Source: Verrucomicrobiota bacterium (GTDB lineage: Bacteria > Verrucomicrobiota > Verrucomicrobiia > Opitutales > Opitutaceae). Taken from it: a DNA stretch of 20,407 nucleotides. The notes under the pieces are model-generated. The model was not told where the DNA came from, made no database searches, and saw only the letters and a list, made by a program, of their open reading frames with translations. This document shows positions 1-7,307 of this stretch, piece after piece; within the stretch, counting starts at the first letter, position 1, and every line of letters starts with the position of its first letter. The stretch spans positions 1 through 20,407 of the forward strand of contig JAEZAD010000171.1 of NCBI GenBank assembly GCA_023430565.1. Direction: 5' to 3'. The position numbers were made by a program, and so were the translations under genes.

Positions 1-95
1 TACACCATGTCCTGATAGTTTCGCATGAACGTCGTGAAGTCGGGCGGGGTGATTAGTCCCGTGGTTTGGGTTTGCACTGGAGTGTCATCGTTCAT
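1..95 (-). CDS. Sigma-70 family (ECF-type) RNA polymerase sigma factor, N-terminal fragment
   Basis: An open minus-strand frame begins at an ATG at 93-95 and runs off the left edge, giving 31 codons without a stop. The visible peptide includes FTTFMRNYQDMV at about residues 20-31. The pattern 'aromatic, few residues, YQDMV' at the start of a protein is typical of sigma-70 region 2.1 in ECF sigma factors, where it precedes the core-binding helix. That family directs RNA polymerase to alternative promoters. The identification rests on this short stretch only. No clear Shine-Dalgarno sequence precedes the ATG. The gene is divergent from putA across about 218 bases (96-313), so both promoters should lie there; I see no convincing -35/-10 pair in that gap. 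Confidence 0.62.
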   Translation of the reverse strand, partial: MNDDTPVQTQTTGLITPPDFTTFMRNYQDMV

Positions 96-313
96 GCCCA
101 AAACACGGCCGGAGCCGAAAAGTCGCACGAATCCCTAACCCCGTCGCCACCACCGCGGCGAGCGCTAACCCGCCGTCTCCCGCCAATCCCTCGCATCATC
201 GTGGCGGCAAGTGCCCGCGAGCCGTCGCCCCCAACCCCACCTCTTGCAGGCTCGCCCGCCCCGCCGACCTTGTGTCATAAACCTTCCACCGCTCGATCAC
301 CCCGCGCAACCGC

Positions 314-3300
314 ATGAGCCACCCCGCCTTCCTCTCGTCCGATCCGGCCCTCGAAGCCTCCGTTCGCGCCATCGGCGAAAAACTCTTCGCCCTCATGGAC
401 GCCCATCCGGCGCCCAGCCTCTTTTCCAAAAGAGGCGTCCACGCCCGCCTCATGGAATGGTCGATGCGCGATCCCGCCTTCAAGGCCCAGCTCTTCCGCT
501 TCGTCGACGTCCTGCCGTCGCTCACCTCCTCCTCCGAAATCGTCCGGCACTTGCAGGAATACCTCGGCGATCGCGCTGTCGAACTGAACCCCGCCCTCAA
601 AGCCGGCCTCGCCGCCTCCTCTTTCGCGCCCGCCCTCGTCGCCGGCCCCGTCAAAGCCAACGTCATCTCGATGGCCGCCCAGTTCGTCGCCGGCGAGACG
701 CCCGCCGACCTCGTGAAACAACTCCGGCGCAACGCCGCCGCCGGCATCGCCACCACCATCGATCTCCTCGGCGAAACCGTCGTCAGCGACGCCGAGGCCG
801 ACGCGTTTCTCCAGCGCAACCTCGATGTCCTCGACACCGTATCCGCTTTCCTCGCACGCGAACCGCGGCCGTGTTTCAGCGATCTCGGCCCCGCCAACCA
901 GCCCCTGCCCCGGCTCAACCTCTCCATCAAAATCTCCGCCCTCACCCCCGACGTTCACCCCGCCGCTCCCGATCACTCCATCGCCGCGCTGAAGGAGCGA
1001 CTCCGCCCCATCCTCCGCCGCGCCGCCGACGTCGGCGCGCTGATCAACTTCGACATGGAGAGCTACAAGCTGAAGGACCTCACGCTCGCCCTCTTCAAAT
1101 CCATCCTCGAAGAAGCTGAGTTCCGCGAAAAACCCTCCATCGGCATCGCCCTGCAAGCCTACCTCCGCGACTGCGAAGCCGACCTCGTTGCCCTGCTCGC
1201 CTGGGCTCGCGCCCATCGCCGCCCGCTTAACATCCGCCTCGTGAAAGGCGCCTACTGGGACTACGAAACGATCCTCGCCCGCCAGCGCGAATGGCCGGTT
1301 CCCGTGTGGCAACGGAAGCCGGAATCCGACGCAAACTTCGAGAAGCTCTCGCTCCTCCTCCTCCAGAATCTCGATGTCGCCACGCCCAACTTCGCGACCC
1401 ATAACGTCCGCTCCGTCGCTCACGCGATTGCGCAAGCCGACCGGCTCGGCATCGACCCGCGCGCCTACGAATTCCAGGCGCTCTACGGCATGGCCGACGA
1501 ACTGAAAGCCGCCCTCGTCCAAACCGGCCATCGCGTCCGCGAATACTGTGCGATCGGCGAACTCCTGCCCGGCATGGCCTACCTCGTCCGCCGCCTCCTC
1601 GAGAACACGAGCAACGAAGGCTTCCTCCGCCAAAAAAACACCGGCGAATCGACGAAGGAGCAGTTGCTCCGAAACCCCACCGACGCCCTCGAGGTGGAAC
1701 CCGCCGCCCCGGCGGGTTTGAGCCACACGCGAACGTCAGGCTCCCCCTTCCGCAACGCCCCGAACTCGGATTTTTCCCTCGCGCCCCAACGCGAACAACT
1801 CCGCACCGCGCTCGCGGCCGCCACTTCGCACCTCGGCGCCCGCCACCCCCTCGTGATCGGCAACAAGAAGATTTCCGATCGCGACGACATCGCCTCCGTC
1901 AACCCCGCCCACCCGTCACAGGTCGTCGGATACGTCGCCCGCGCCACGATCGCCGACGCGGACGCCGCCCTCGCCGCCGCCCGCTCCGCCCAACCCGCCT
2001 GGGCCGCGCGCTCCGCCGCCGAACGCGCGGCCTTCGCCGAGCGCGTTGCAAACCTCCTCGAGTCGCGCCGCCACGAGCTTCCGCGCTCGAAATCCTCGAA
2101 GCCGGCAAACCCTGGATCGAAGCCGACGCCGACATCAGCGAGGCCGTCGATTTCTGCCGCTTCTACGCCGCCGAGATGCGTCTCCTCGACACGACCACCA
2201 TCACGCAACCCGTCCCCGGCGAGCGCTGCACGCTGCGCTGGATTCCGCGCGGCACAGGCGTTGTCATCGCACCGTGGAACTTCCCGCTCGCGATCCTCTG
2301 CGGGATGACGATCGCGCCGGTCGTCGCCGGCAACACCGTCATCATGAAGCCGGCCGAGCAAACCTCCGTCATTGCCGCCGCGTTCATGGACATCCTCCTT
2401 GAAGCCGGCCTCCCCGCCGGCGTCGTGAATCTGTTGTCTGGATACGGCGAAGACGTCGGCGCCCATCTCGCCGCCCACCCGAAGATCGATTTCGTCGCCT
2501 TCACCGGCTCCCGCGCGGTCGGCCTTAAGATCTGGGAAGCCGCCGGGCGCACGCTCCCCGGCCAGGCCAATCTGAAAAAGGTCGTGTGCGAGATGGGCGG
2601 CAAAAACCCCCTCATCATCGACAACGATGCCGACCTCGACGAAGCCATTCCCGCCGTGCTCTACAGTGCGTTCGGATTTTCCGGACAAAAGTGCTCCGCG
2701 CTATCCCGTCTCATCGTCCTTTCCGACGTCTACGAAAAATTCGCCGAACGGCTCGCCGCCGCCGCCGCGGCGCTCCCCATCGGCGATCCCGCGCATTCCG
2801 GCACGATCGTCGGCCCGGTGATCGACGCCGACGCGCAGCAAAAAATCCTCGGCGCCATCGAGCAGGGGAAAAAAGAGGCCAAACTCGCGTGGCAGGCGAC
2901 GCTCTCCGCCGGACTCGTTTCCAGCGGTGGCTTCTACGTCCCGCCCACGATTTTCACCCACGTGAAACCCGAACACACGATCGCCCGCGAAGAGATCTTC
3001 GGCCCCGTGCTCGCCATCCTGAAAGCCCGCGATCTCGACGAAGCCTTTGCCCTCGCCAACGCCACCGACTACGCGCTCACCGGCGGACTCTTCTCCCGCA
3101 GCCCGAGCGCGCTCGAACGCGCGCAACGCGAGCTCGCCTGCGGCAATCTCTACCTGAATCGCGGCATCACCGGCGCGATCGTCGAACGGCATCCATTTGG
3201 CGGCTACAAGTTGAGCGGCGCCGGCACGAAGGCCGGCGGCCGCGGCTATCTCGAAAACTTCCTCTTCCCGCGCGCCATCGCCGAAAACATTCTCCGCCGC

Positions 3301-3330
3301 GGCTTCACCCCGCCCGAAGAGGGCGAATGA
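314..3330 (+). CDS. putA: Bifunctional proline dehydrogenase / L-glutamate gamma-semialdehyde dehydrogenase (PutA), frame broken near 2080
   Basis: PutA oxidises proline to pyrroline-5-carboxylate with FAD, then oxidises the semialdehyde to glutamate with NAD. The first frame (314 to about 2080) carries the proline dehydrogenase barrel: NFDMESY at 245-251, LVKGAYWD at 309-316, and the flavin-pocket end ENTSNEGFL at 430-438. The aldehyde dehydrogenase part lies in another frame (about 2083-3330): PWNFP near 2272, the general base Glu in CEMGGKN (codon 2590) and the nucleophile Cys in GQKCSA (codon 2692). These two are 34 residues apart, as expected. Restoring one base gives about 1005 residues, a usual length for the short PutA type without a DNA-binding domain. 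As read, translation ends at 2308 and lacks most of the dehydrogenase. The ATG at 314 has no obvious ribosome binding site; it was chosen because homology begins soon after. Confidence 0.93.
2078..2085 (+). other. Frameshift site in putA (apparent one-base deletion)
   Basis: Up to 2080 the first frame reads ...ESRRHEL, and from 2083 the +1-shifted frame reads ALEILEAGKPW, both good aldehyde dehydrogenase sequence. The bases are CTTCCGCGCTC. Adding a single G after CTT would read Leu-Ala-Ala-Leu and join the frames without loss. There is no slippery heptamer or pseudoknot-like signal here, so programmed frameshifting is unlikely. A sequencing or assembly error, or a recent inactivating deletion, explains it better. 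Confidence 0.85.
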
Positions 3331-3337
3331 TCCAAGA

Positions 3338-3388
3338 GTAGCCCCCCTGCTCGCAGGCGCTGCGAGCGCGAACAAGCTCGCTGCCTAC
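3338..3388. repeat. Palindromic intergenic element between convergent putA and gltA
   Basis: The 92-base gap between two convergent genes holds a dense palindrome. GCTCGCAG (3349-3356) and CTGCGAGC (3360-3367) form a perfect 8-bp stem with a 3-base loop. An alternative stem pairs GCGAGC (3362-3367) with GCTCGC (3376-3381). The outer ends GTAG (3338-3341) and CTAC (3385-3388) are also complementary. There is no T-tract on either side, so it is not a classical intrinsic terminator, although it could slow polymerase coming from both genes. The layout resembles REP-type dispersed palindromes; that is inference until other copies are found. Confidence 0.5.
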
Positions 3389-3422
3389 CGTCACTCCGGA
3401 AAGTTTTCGCCCTCCGAGCGTC

Positions 3423-4727
3423 CTACCCGCGCTTCTCCATCGGCGCGTAATCGCGCAGACCAGGGCCAACGTAAATCTGGCGCGGACGGTAAATCTTCAG
3501 CTTCGGATTCTGCGCGACCTCGCGCCACTGCGCGATCCAGCCGGGCATGCGGCCAATGGCGAACATCACCGTGAACATGTTCAACGGGATCCCGAGCGCG
3601 CGCATGATCAGACCGGAGTAGAAATCGACGTTCGGATAGAGCTTCCGCGAGATGAAGTAGTCGTCGTTCAATGCGACCTCCTCGAGCTTCATCGCGATGT
3701 TCAGCAGCGGGTCGTCCTTGATGCCGAGCGAGCCGAGCGCCTTGTAGAAGCTCGCCTTGATGATCTTCGCGCGCGGATCGTAGTTCTTGTAGACGCGGTG
3801 GCCGAAGCCCATCAGCCGCTCGCCCTTCCCGGCTTTCGCCGCTGCGATGAATTTCGTGCCGTCGTCGCCTTCGTCGTGAATGCTCTGCAGCATCTCGAGC
3901 ACCGCCATGTTCGCGCCGCCATGCAGCGGGCCCCAAAGCGCGTTCACGCCGGCCGAAATCGACGCGAACAGATTCGCGCCCGCCGACGCCACCATCCGCA
4001 CCGTCGACGTCGAGCAGTTCTGCTCATGGTCGGCGTGCAACAAAAGGAACAGATTCAACGCTGATGCGACCTCGGGCGTCGCAGCATATTCGTTGTAAGG
4101 CTCCGAGAACATCAGGTGCAGGAAGTTCTCGCAGTATCCAAGATCCGGACGCGGGTCGTTGAACGGCATGCCGTTGTTCACCCGGAAGGTATGCGCCGCG
4201 ATCGTGCGCACCTTGGAAATCGCGATCGCCGCCGCCTCGTCGAAGTGCTCGAGGTCGCGCTGGTGGTTGTTGCTCGCCAGGTGCGGATAATACGCGCCGA
4301 GCGCGTTGAAGGTCGCCGACAGCACCGCCATCGGGTGCGAGTCGCGCGGGAAGTGCTGCAGGAACCGCAGCATGCCTTCGCGCAGGCGCGCGTGCGTGGT
4401 CAGCCGCTTCGAAAAACCCTGACGCTGCTGCGTCGTCGGCAGCTCGCCATACATCACCAGATACGCCGTCTCGACGAAGCTCGACTGCTGCGCGAGCTGC
4501 TCGATCGGATAGCCCCGGTAGCGCAGCACGCCGACTTCGCCGTCGATGAACGTGATCGCGCTCGCGCACGAGCCCGTGTTGCCAAAACCGTCGTCGAACG
4601 TGATCGCGCCGCTCTCCGCGCGCAGCTTCGAAATATCCACCCCGCGTTCACCCTCGGTGCCCACGAACACGGGCAGTTTGTAGTCCTTGTTGTCGAGGTG
4701 GAGGGTAGCGGGAGGGAGGTTGGCCAT
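3423..4727 (-). CDS. gltA: Citrate synthase (type II)
   Basis: This enzyme condenses oxaloacetate with acetyl-CoA to citrate, the entry step of the TCA cycle. With the start at 4727 the protein is 434 residues, the length of hexameric type II enzymes such as E. coli GltA. The catalytic triad is visible: His269 in GPLHGGAN, His310 in FGHRVYKN and Asp368 in VDFYSG, close to E. coli His264, His305 and Asp362. A longer in-frame start at 4802 would add 25 basic residues with no family counterpart, so MANLPPATL was taken as the N-terminus. No clear Shine-Dalgarno sequence is present. The gene lies 121 bases downstream of hisH on the same strand, but is probably transcribed separately because function changes and the gap is long. 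Confidence 0.96.
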   Translation of the reverse strand: MANLPPATLHLDNKDYKLPVFVGTEGERGVDISKLRAESGAITFDDGFGNTGSCASAITFIDGEVGVLRYRGYPIEQLAQQSSFVETAYLVMYGELPTTQQRQGFSKRLTTHARLREGMLRFLQHFPRDSHPMAVLSATFNALGAYYPHLASNNHQRDLEHFDEAAAIAISKVRTIAAHTFRVNNGMPFNDPRPDLGYCENFLHLMFSEPYNEYAATPEVASALNLFLLLHADHEQNCSTSTVRMVASAGANLFASISAGVNALWGPLHGGANMAVLEMLQSIHDEGDDGTKFIAAAKAGKGERLMGFGHRVYKNYDPRAKIIKASFYKALGSLGIKDDPLLNIAMKLEEVALNDDYFISRKLYPNVDFYSGLIMRALGIPLNMFTVMFAIGRMPGWIAQWREVAQNPKLKIYRPRQIYVGPGLRDYAPMEKRG

Positions 4728-4752
4728 CGTCGGGCGAAACGAAGCCAAATCC

Positions 4753-4781
4753 TTGCCGCTGGCAAAGCAATCTTGCGGCAA
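4753..4781 (-). promoter_or_regulatory. Inverted repeat upstream of gltA
   Basis: A perfect 7-base dyad, TTGCCGC at 4753-4759 and GCGGCAA at 4775-4781, with a 15-base spacer lies 26-54 bases before the chosen gltA start. It could be an operator or a leader hairpin. Nothing in the sequence identifies a regulator, and a 7-base dyad can arise by chance in DNA this rich in GC. Confidence 0.25.
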
Positions 4782-4848
4782 CCGCTTCCGTTTTCGTGAC
4801 ATCGGCTCACGCCTTAGAAAACGTTATGCGCCGTATCGGATTTTCTGA

Positions 4849-5490
4849 TTACGCCGCCGCGGCCACCGTCGCGAAATTTCGATAGATCTGCAGCCCCTTC
4901 GCCTGGCTCTTCTCCGGGTGAAACTGCGTCGCGAAGCAGCGCCCGCGACCGATCGCCGCCGTAAACGCCCCGCCATAATCGCACTCCGCGAGCACGAGCG
5001 CCGCATCGCGCGGCCGGCAATGAAAGCTGTGCACGAAATAAAACGCTTCTCCCTCGCGCGTCAGGGAATTCGCCAGCGGCGACTCCAGCTGGCGAAACGT
5101 GACCGTATTCCAGCCCATGTGCGGAATCTTGATCTCCGCCGGACGGCGAAAGCGCACGACTTCGCCGGGAAACACGCCCAGCCCCGTCACCCCGCCTTCC
5201 TCCGAGCGCTCGAACAGCGCCTGCATCCCGAGACACACCCCGAGAAACGGCCGGTCCGCCGCGATCCACGCGCGCACCGACGCGTCGAGCTTCGTCGCGC
5301 GCAACGACGCCACGCAGTCGCGCAACGCCCCGACGCCCGGCAGCACCAGCCCCTGCCCGCCGCTCGCCTCCAAATCTTCCGGCGTGCGCACGACCCGCGG
5401 CTCCGCGCCCACCGCCTCCAGCGCCTTGGTGACGCTGCGGAGATTGCAGATGCCCGTGTCGATGACGGCGATGGGAGTGGCAGCAGACAT
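4849..5490 (-). CDS. hisH: Imidazole glycerol phosphate synthase glutaminase subunit HisH
   Basis: HisH hydrolyses glutamine and channels ammonia to HisF, which makes imidazole glycerol phosphate and AICAR in histidine synthesis. The 213-residue protein is a class I glutamine amidotransferase. The nucleophile Cys86 lies in GVCLGMQ, and His191 and Glu193 lie in FHPEKS. VIDTGICNLRSV at the N-terminus and KIPHMGWN at 121-128 are HisH-typical. Its partner hisF is not in the window. The ATG is one base from the end of a palindromic repeat (5492-5555) and no Shine-Dalgarno sequence can be seen, so its translation may depend on the upstream hisB or on the structure of that element. It is the last his gene of the cluster here. 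Confidence 0.96.
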   Translation of the reverse strand: MSAATPIAVIDTGICNLRSVTKALEAVGAEPRVVRTPEDLEASGGQGLVLPGVGALRDCVASLRATKLDASVRAWIAADRPFLGVCLGMQALFERSEEGGVTGLGVFPGEVVRFRRPAEIKIPHMGWNTVTFRQLESPLANSLTREGEAFYFVHSFHCRPRDAALVLAECDYGGAFTAAIGRGRCFATQFHPEKSQAKGLQIYRNFATVAAAA

Positions 5491-5491
5491 G

Positions 5492-5555
5492 TGGAAGCGG
5501 CTTTATGCCGCGGCTCAACGCGACACAACTCGGTCGCGGCGTAAAGCCGGTCCTA
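5492..5555. repeat. REP-like inverted repeat filling the hisB-hisH gap
   Basis: Two 21-base arms, 5492-5512 and 5535-5555, are inverted copies matching at 17 of 21 positions, separated by 22 bases. The shared core reads CGGCTTTA(C/T)GCCGCG on the minus strand for the upstream arm. The upstream end contains the hisB stop codon (TAG, 5555-5553) and the other end stops one base before the hisH ATG. The element therefore fills the whole 62-base gap. Such paired imperfect palindromes resemble REP/BIME elements; whether this one is repeated in the genome cannot be seen from the single copy here. Confidence 0.6.
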
Positions 5556-6158
5556 CAGTTTCCCCTTGGTCGACGGCAGCAAATCCGCCGCGCGGGGCTC
5601 GATCTGCGTCGCCGCATCCAGCGCCCGCGCCAAACCCTTGAAGATCGCTTCGGCCACATGGTGAGGCTCTTCGCCGTAGACCAGCTGCACGTGCAAATTC
5701 GCCCCGAGCGCGTTGCTGAACGCGCGACAAAATTCCTTCACCAGCACGATGTTGAAGTCGCGCACGAACATCGTCGGCGCCTCCGCCTCGTAAACGAGAT
5801 GCGGCCGCCCGCCCACATCGACGACGATCCGCGCCAGCGACTCGTCCATCGGCAGCAGGAAAAAGCCGTAGCGCTTGATGCCGACCTTGTCGCCAAGCGC
5901 TTCCTTGAACGCCTGCCCGAGCACGAGGCCGACATCCTCGACCGTGTGATGATAATCCACCGCCACGTCGCCGACCGCCTTCACGTCCAGATCGAACAAC
6001 CCATGCTTCGCGAACAGCGTCAGCATGTGGTCGAAAAACGGCACGCCAGTGTCGATCTTCGCCGCGCCGCGACCGTCGATCGCGAGCGAAAGCGTGATGT
6101 CGGTCTCCGCCGTCTTCCGGGAAACCTGCGCTACGCGTTGGGAGCTGCCTTTAGCCAT
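5553..6158 (-). CDS. hisB: Imidazoleglycerol-phosphate dehydratase HisB (monofunctional)
   Basis: The enzyme dehydrates imidazole glycerol phosphate to imidazole acetol phosphate, using two manganese ions. The 201-residue protein covers only the dehydratase domain, without the HAD-type histidinol phosphatase found at the N-terminus of E. coli HisB. Metal-binding histidine clusters are visible: FFDHML at 41-46, DYHHTVED at 68-75 and EPHHVAEA near 164-171. The C-terminus PSTKGKL is a normal family ending. The start at 6158 lies inside hisC, overlapping it by 28 bases, which suggests translational coupling; no separate ribosome binding site is seen. A much longer frame extends upstream through hisC but is not homologous there. 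The TAG stop lies inside the palindromic element that follows. Confidence 0.96.
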   Translation of the reverse strand: MAKGSSQRVAQVSRKTAETDITLSLAIDGRGAAKIDTGVPFFDHMLTLFAKHGLFDLDVKAVGDVAVDYHHTVEDVGLVLGQAFKEALGDKVGIKRYGFFLLPMDESLARIVVDVGGRPHLVYEAEAPTMFVRDFNIVLVKEFCRAFSNALGANLHVQLVYGEEPHHVAEAIFKGLARALDAATQIEPRAADLLPSTKGKL

Positions 6159-7237
6159 TCGTCGAGGGTGTTTTGCAGGACGAACATTTCGTCGTCCGTG
6201 CCGACGCTGATGCGCAGGAACGAGGCGGTCAAGGCGTGGCTCGGGAAGTAGCGCACCAGCACCTTGCGCGCATAAAGGAAATCGTAGGCCGATTTCGCCA
6301 CCGCCGCGCCGCACTCCCCGCGCGCGGTTTTCGGCTCGGTGAAAATGAAATTCGCCTGCGAGGGATACGTGAACCAGCCGCGCGCCTGCGCGAAACGCTC
6401 CACCGCGGCATCGCGCGTCGCCTTCACCCGCGCCACCATCGCCGCAAAATACGCCGTGTCGCCGACCGCCGCGAGCGCCGCCGCCTGCGAGAGGCGGTTC
6501 ACGTTGTAGCTGTCGCGCACGCGATCGAGCAGGTCGATCAACTCCGGATGCGCGAGGGCGTAGCCGACCCGAATGCCGGCGAGCGCATACGCCTTCGACA
6601 GCGTGCGCACCACCACGAGCCGCGGATGACGCGCGAGCAGCGCGACCGCGTTTTCGTTGGCGAACGGCGCATACGCTTCGTCGACAATCAACACGCCGGC
6701 GAAACGCGAAAGAACCTCCTCGATCTCGGCATTCGAGAAGCCGACGCCCGTGGGCGCATTCGGCGAGGTCAGGAAAAACGCCCGCGCCTTCGATGCCGCG
6801 ATCCGCTCCAGCGGGAGTTTCATCGAGCGGTCGAACTCGATCGTCTCGGCGCGCCCGTCCTGGATTTCGACGAGCACCGGATAAAGCGAATAGCTGGGGA
6901 AGGTGAATCCGGCCTGCGCGTCGCGCGCACAAAACACCCGCACGAGCAGATTCAGGATGTCATCGGACCCGTTGCCGATGATGACGTTTTCCTCCGTCAA
7001 TCCATGCAGCCGCGCCACCGCCGCGCGCAGCGGACTGCTCTTGGGATTTGGATACAGACGCAGCGACGCGCCATCCTCGCCGATCTCCTGCCGGATCGCC
7101 TCCGCGACGCGCGGGCTCGGCGGATACGGGCATTCGTTGGTGTTGAGTTTCACCCAGCCCGCTTCGATCGGCTGCAGGCCGGGCGTGTAGGCGTGGAGCT
7201 TCGCCACGTGCGGAAGAGCGAGAGAGGAAAGATTCAT
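6131..7237 (-). CDS. hisC: Histidinol-phosphate aminotransferase HisC
   Basis: This PLP enzyme converts imidazole acetol phosphate plus glutamate to histidinol phosphate. The 368-residue protein is a fold-type I aminotransferase. It shows the substrate-arm motif LNTNECPYPPSP at 31-42, SPNAPTG at 158-164, VDEAY with Asp186, and the PLP lysine Lys215 in TLSKAYALAGIRVGY. The start at 7237 was preferred over one at 7285 because homology begins there and GGTGA lies 4 bases before the ATG. That ribosome binding site is at the edge of an inverted-repeat element covering the hisD-hisC gap. The 3' end overlaps hisB by 28 bases. Confidence 0.96.
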   Translation of the reverse strand: MNLSSLALPHVAKLHAYTPGLQPIEAGWVKLNTNECPYPPSPRVAEAIRQEIGEDGASLRLYPNPKSSPLRAAVARLHGLTEENVIIGNGSDDILNLLVRVFCARDAQAGFTFPSYSLYPVLVEIQDGRAETIEFDRSMKLPLERIAASKARAFFLTSPNAPTGVGFSNAEIEEVLSRFAGVLIVDEAYAPFANENAVALLARHPRLVVVRTLSKAYALAGIRVGYALAHPELIDLLDRVRDSYNVNRLSQAAALAAVGDTAYFAAMVARVKATRDAAVERFAQARGWFTYPSQANFIFTEPKTARGECGAAVAKSAYDFLYARKVLVRYFPSHALTASFLRISVGTDDEMFVLQNTLDEWLKAAPNA

Positions 7238-7241
7238 GATT

Positions 7242-7246
7242 TCACC
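7242..7246 (-). promoter_or_regulatory. Ribosome binding site of hisC, at the edge of a repeat
   Basis: On the minus strand GGTGA is followed by AATC and the hisC ATG (7237). It complements the anti-Shine-Dalgarno end UCACC. Its first three bases are the end of the 18-base inverted repeat arm at 7244-7261, so folding of the repeat would partly bury it. Confidence 0.5.
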
Positions 7247-7307
7247 GCGAAGAACGCAAAGTTCACAAAGTGCCGACCGGGCCAAGGGCCTTAGCGCTCT
7301 TTGCGGT
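7244..7307. repeat. Inverted repeat filling the hisD-hisC gap
   Basis: Arms of 18 bases at 7244-7261 and 7290-7307 are inverted copies matching at 15 of 18 positions: ACCGCGAAGAACGCAAAG against ACCGCAAAGAGCGCTAAG. The 28-base centre contains a further small hairpin, GGCC-three bases-GGCC on the minus strand (7281-7291). On the transcribed strand the element starts with the last A of the hisD stop codon (TAA) and ends in the hisC ribosome binding site. The 'CGCAAAG' units look like a dispersed repeat rather than a terminator, because there is no T-tract. Confidence 0.55.

Noticed and set aside
275..1726. Long open frame on the minus strand opposite putA (about 483 codons)
   Set aside because: It is low-complexity, rich in Gly, Glu, Val and Ala, and antisense to a clearly homologous protein; GC-rich codon bias keeps such shadow frames open.
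2070..2100. Programmed ribosomal frameshift in putA
   Set aside because: No slippery heptamer, no downstream pseudoknot-like structure, and PutA is not known to use recoding; a one-base loss is simpler.
4728..4802. 25-residue N-terminal extension of citrate synthase
   Set aside because: The added residues are basic with no counterpart in type II citrate synthases; the start at 4727 gives the family's usual length and spacing of catalytic residues.
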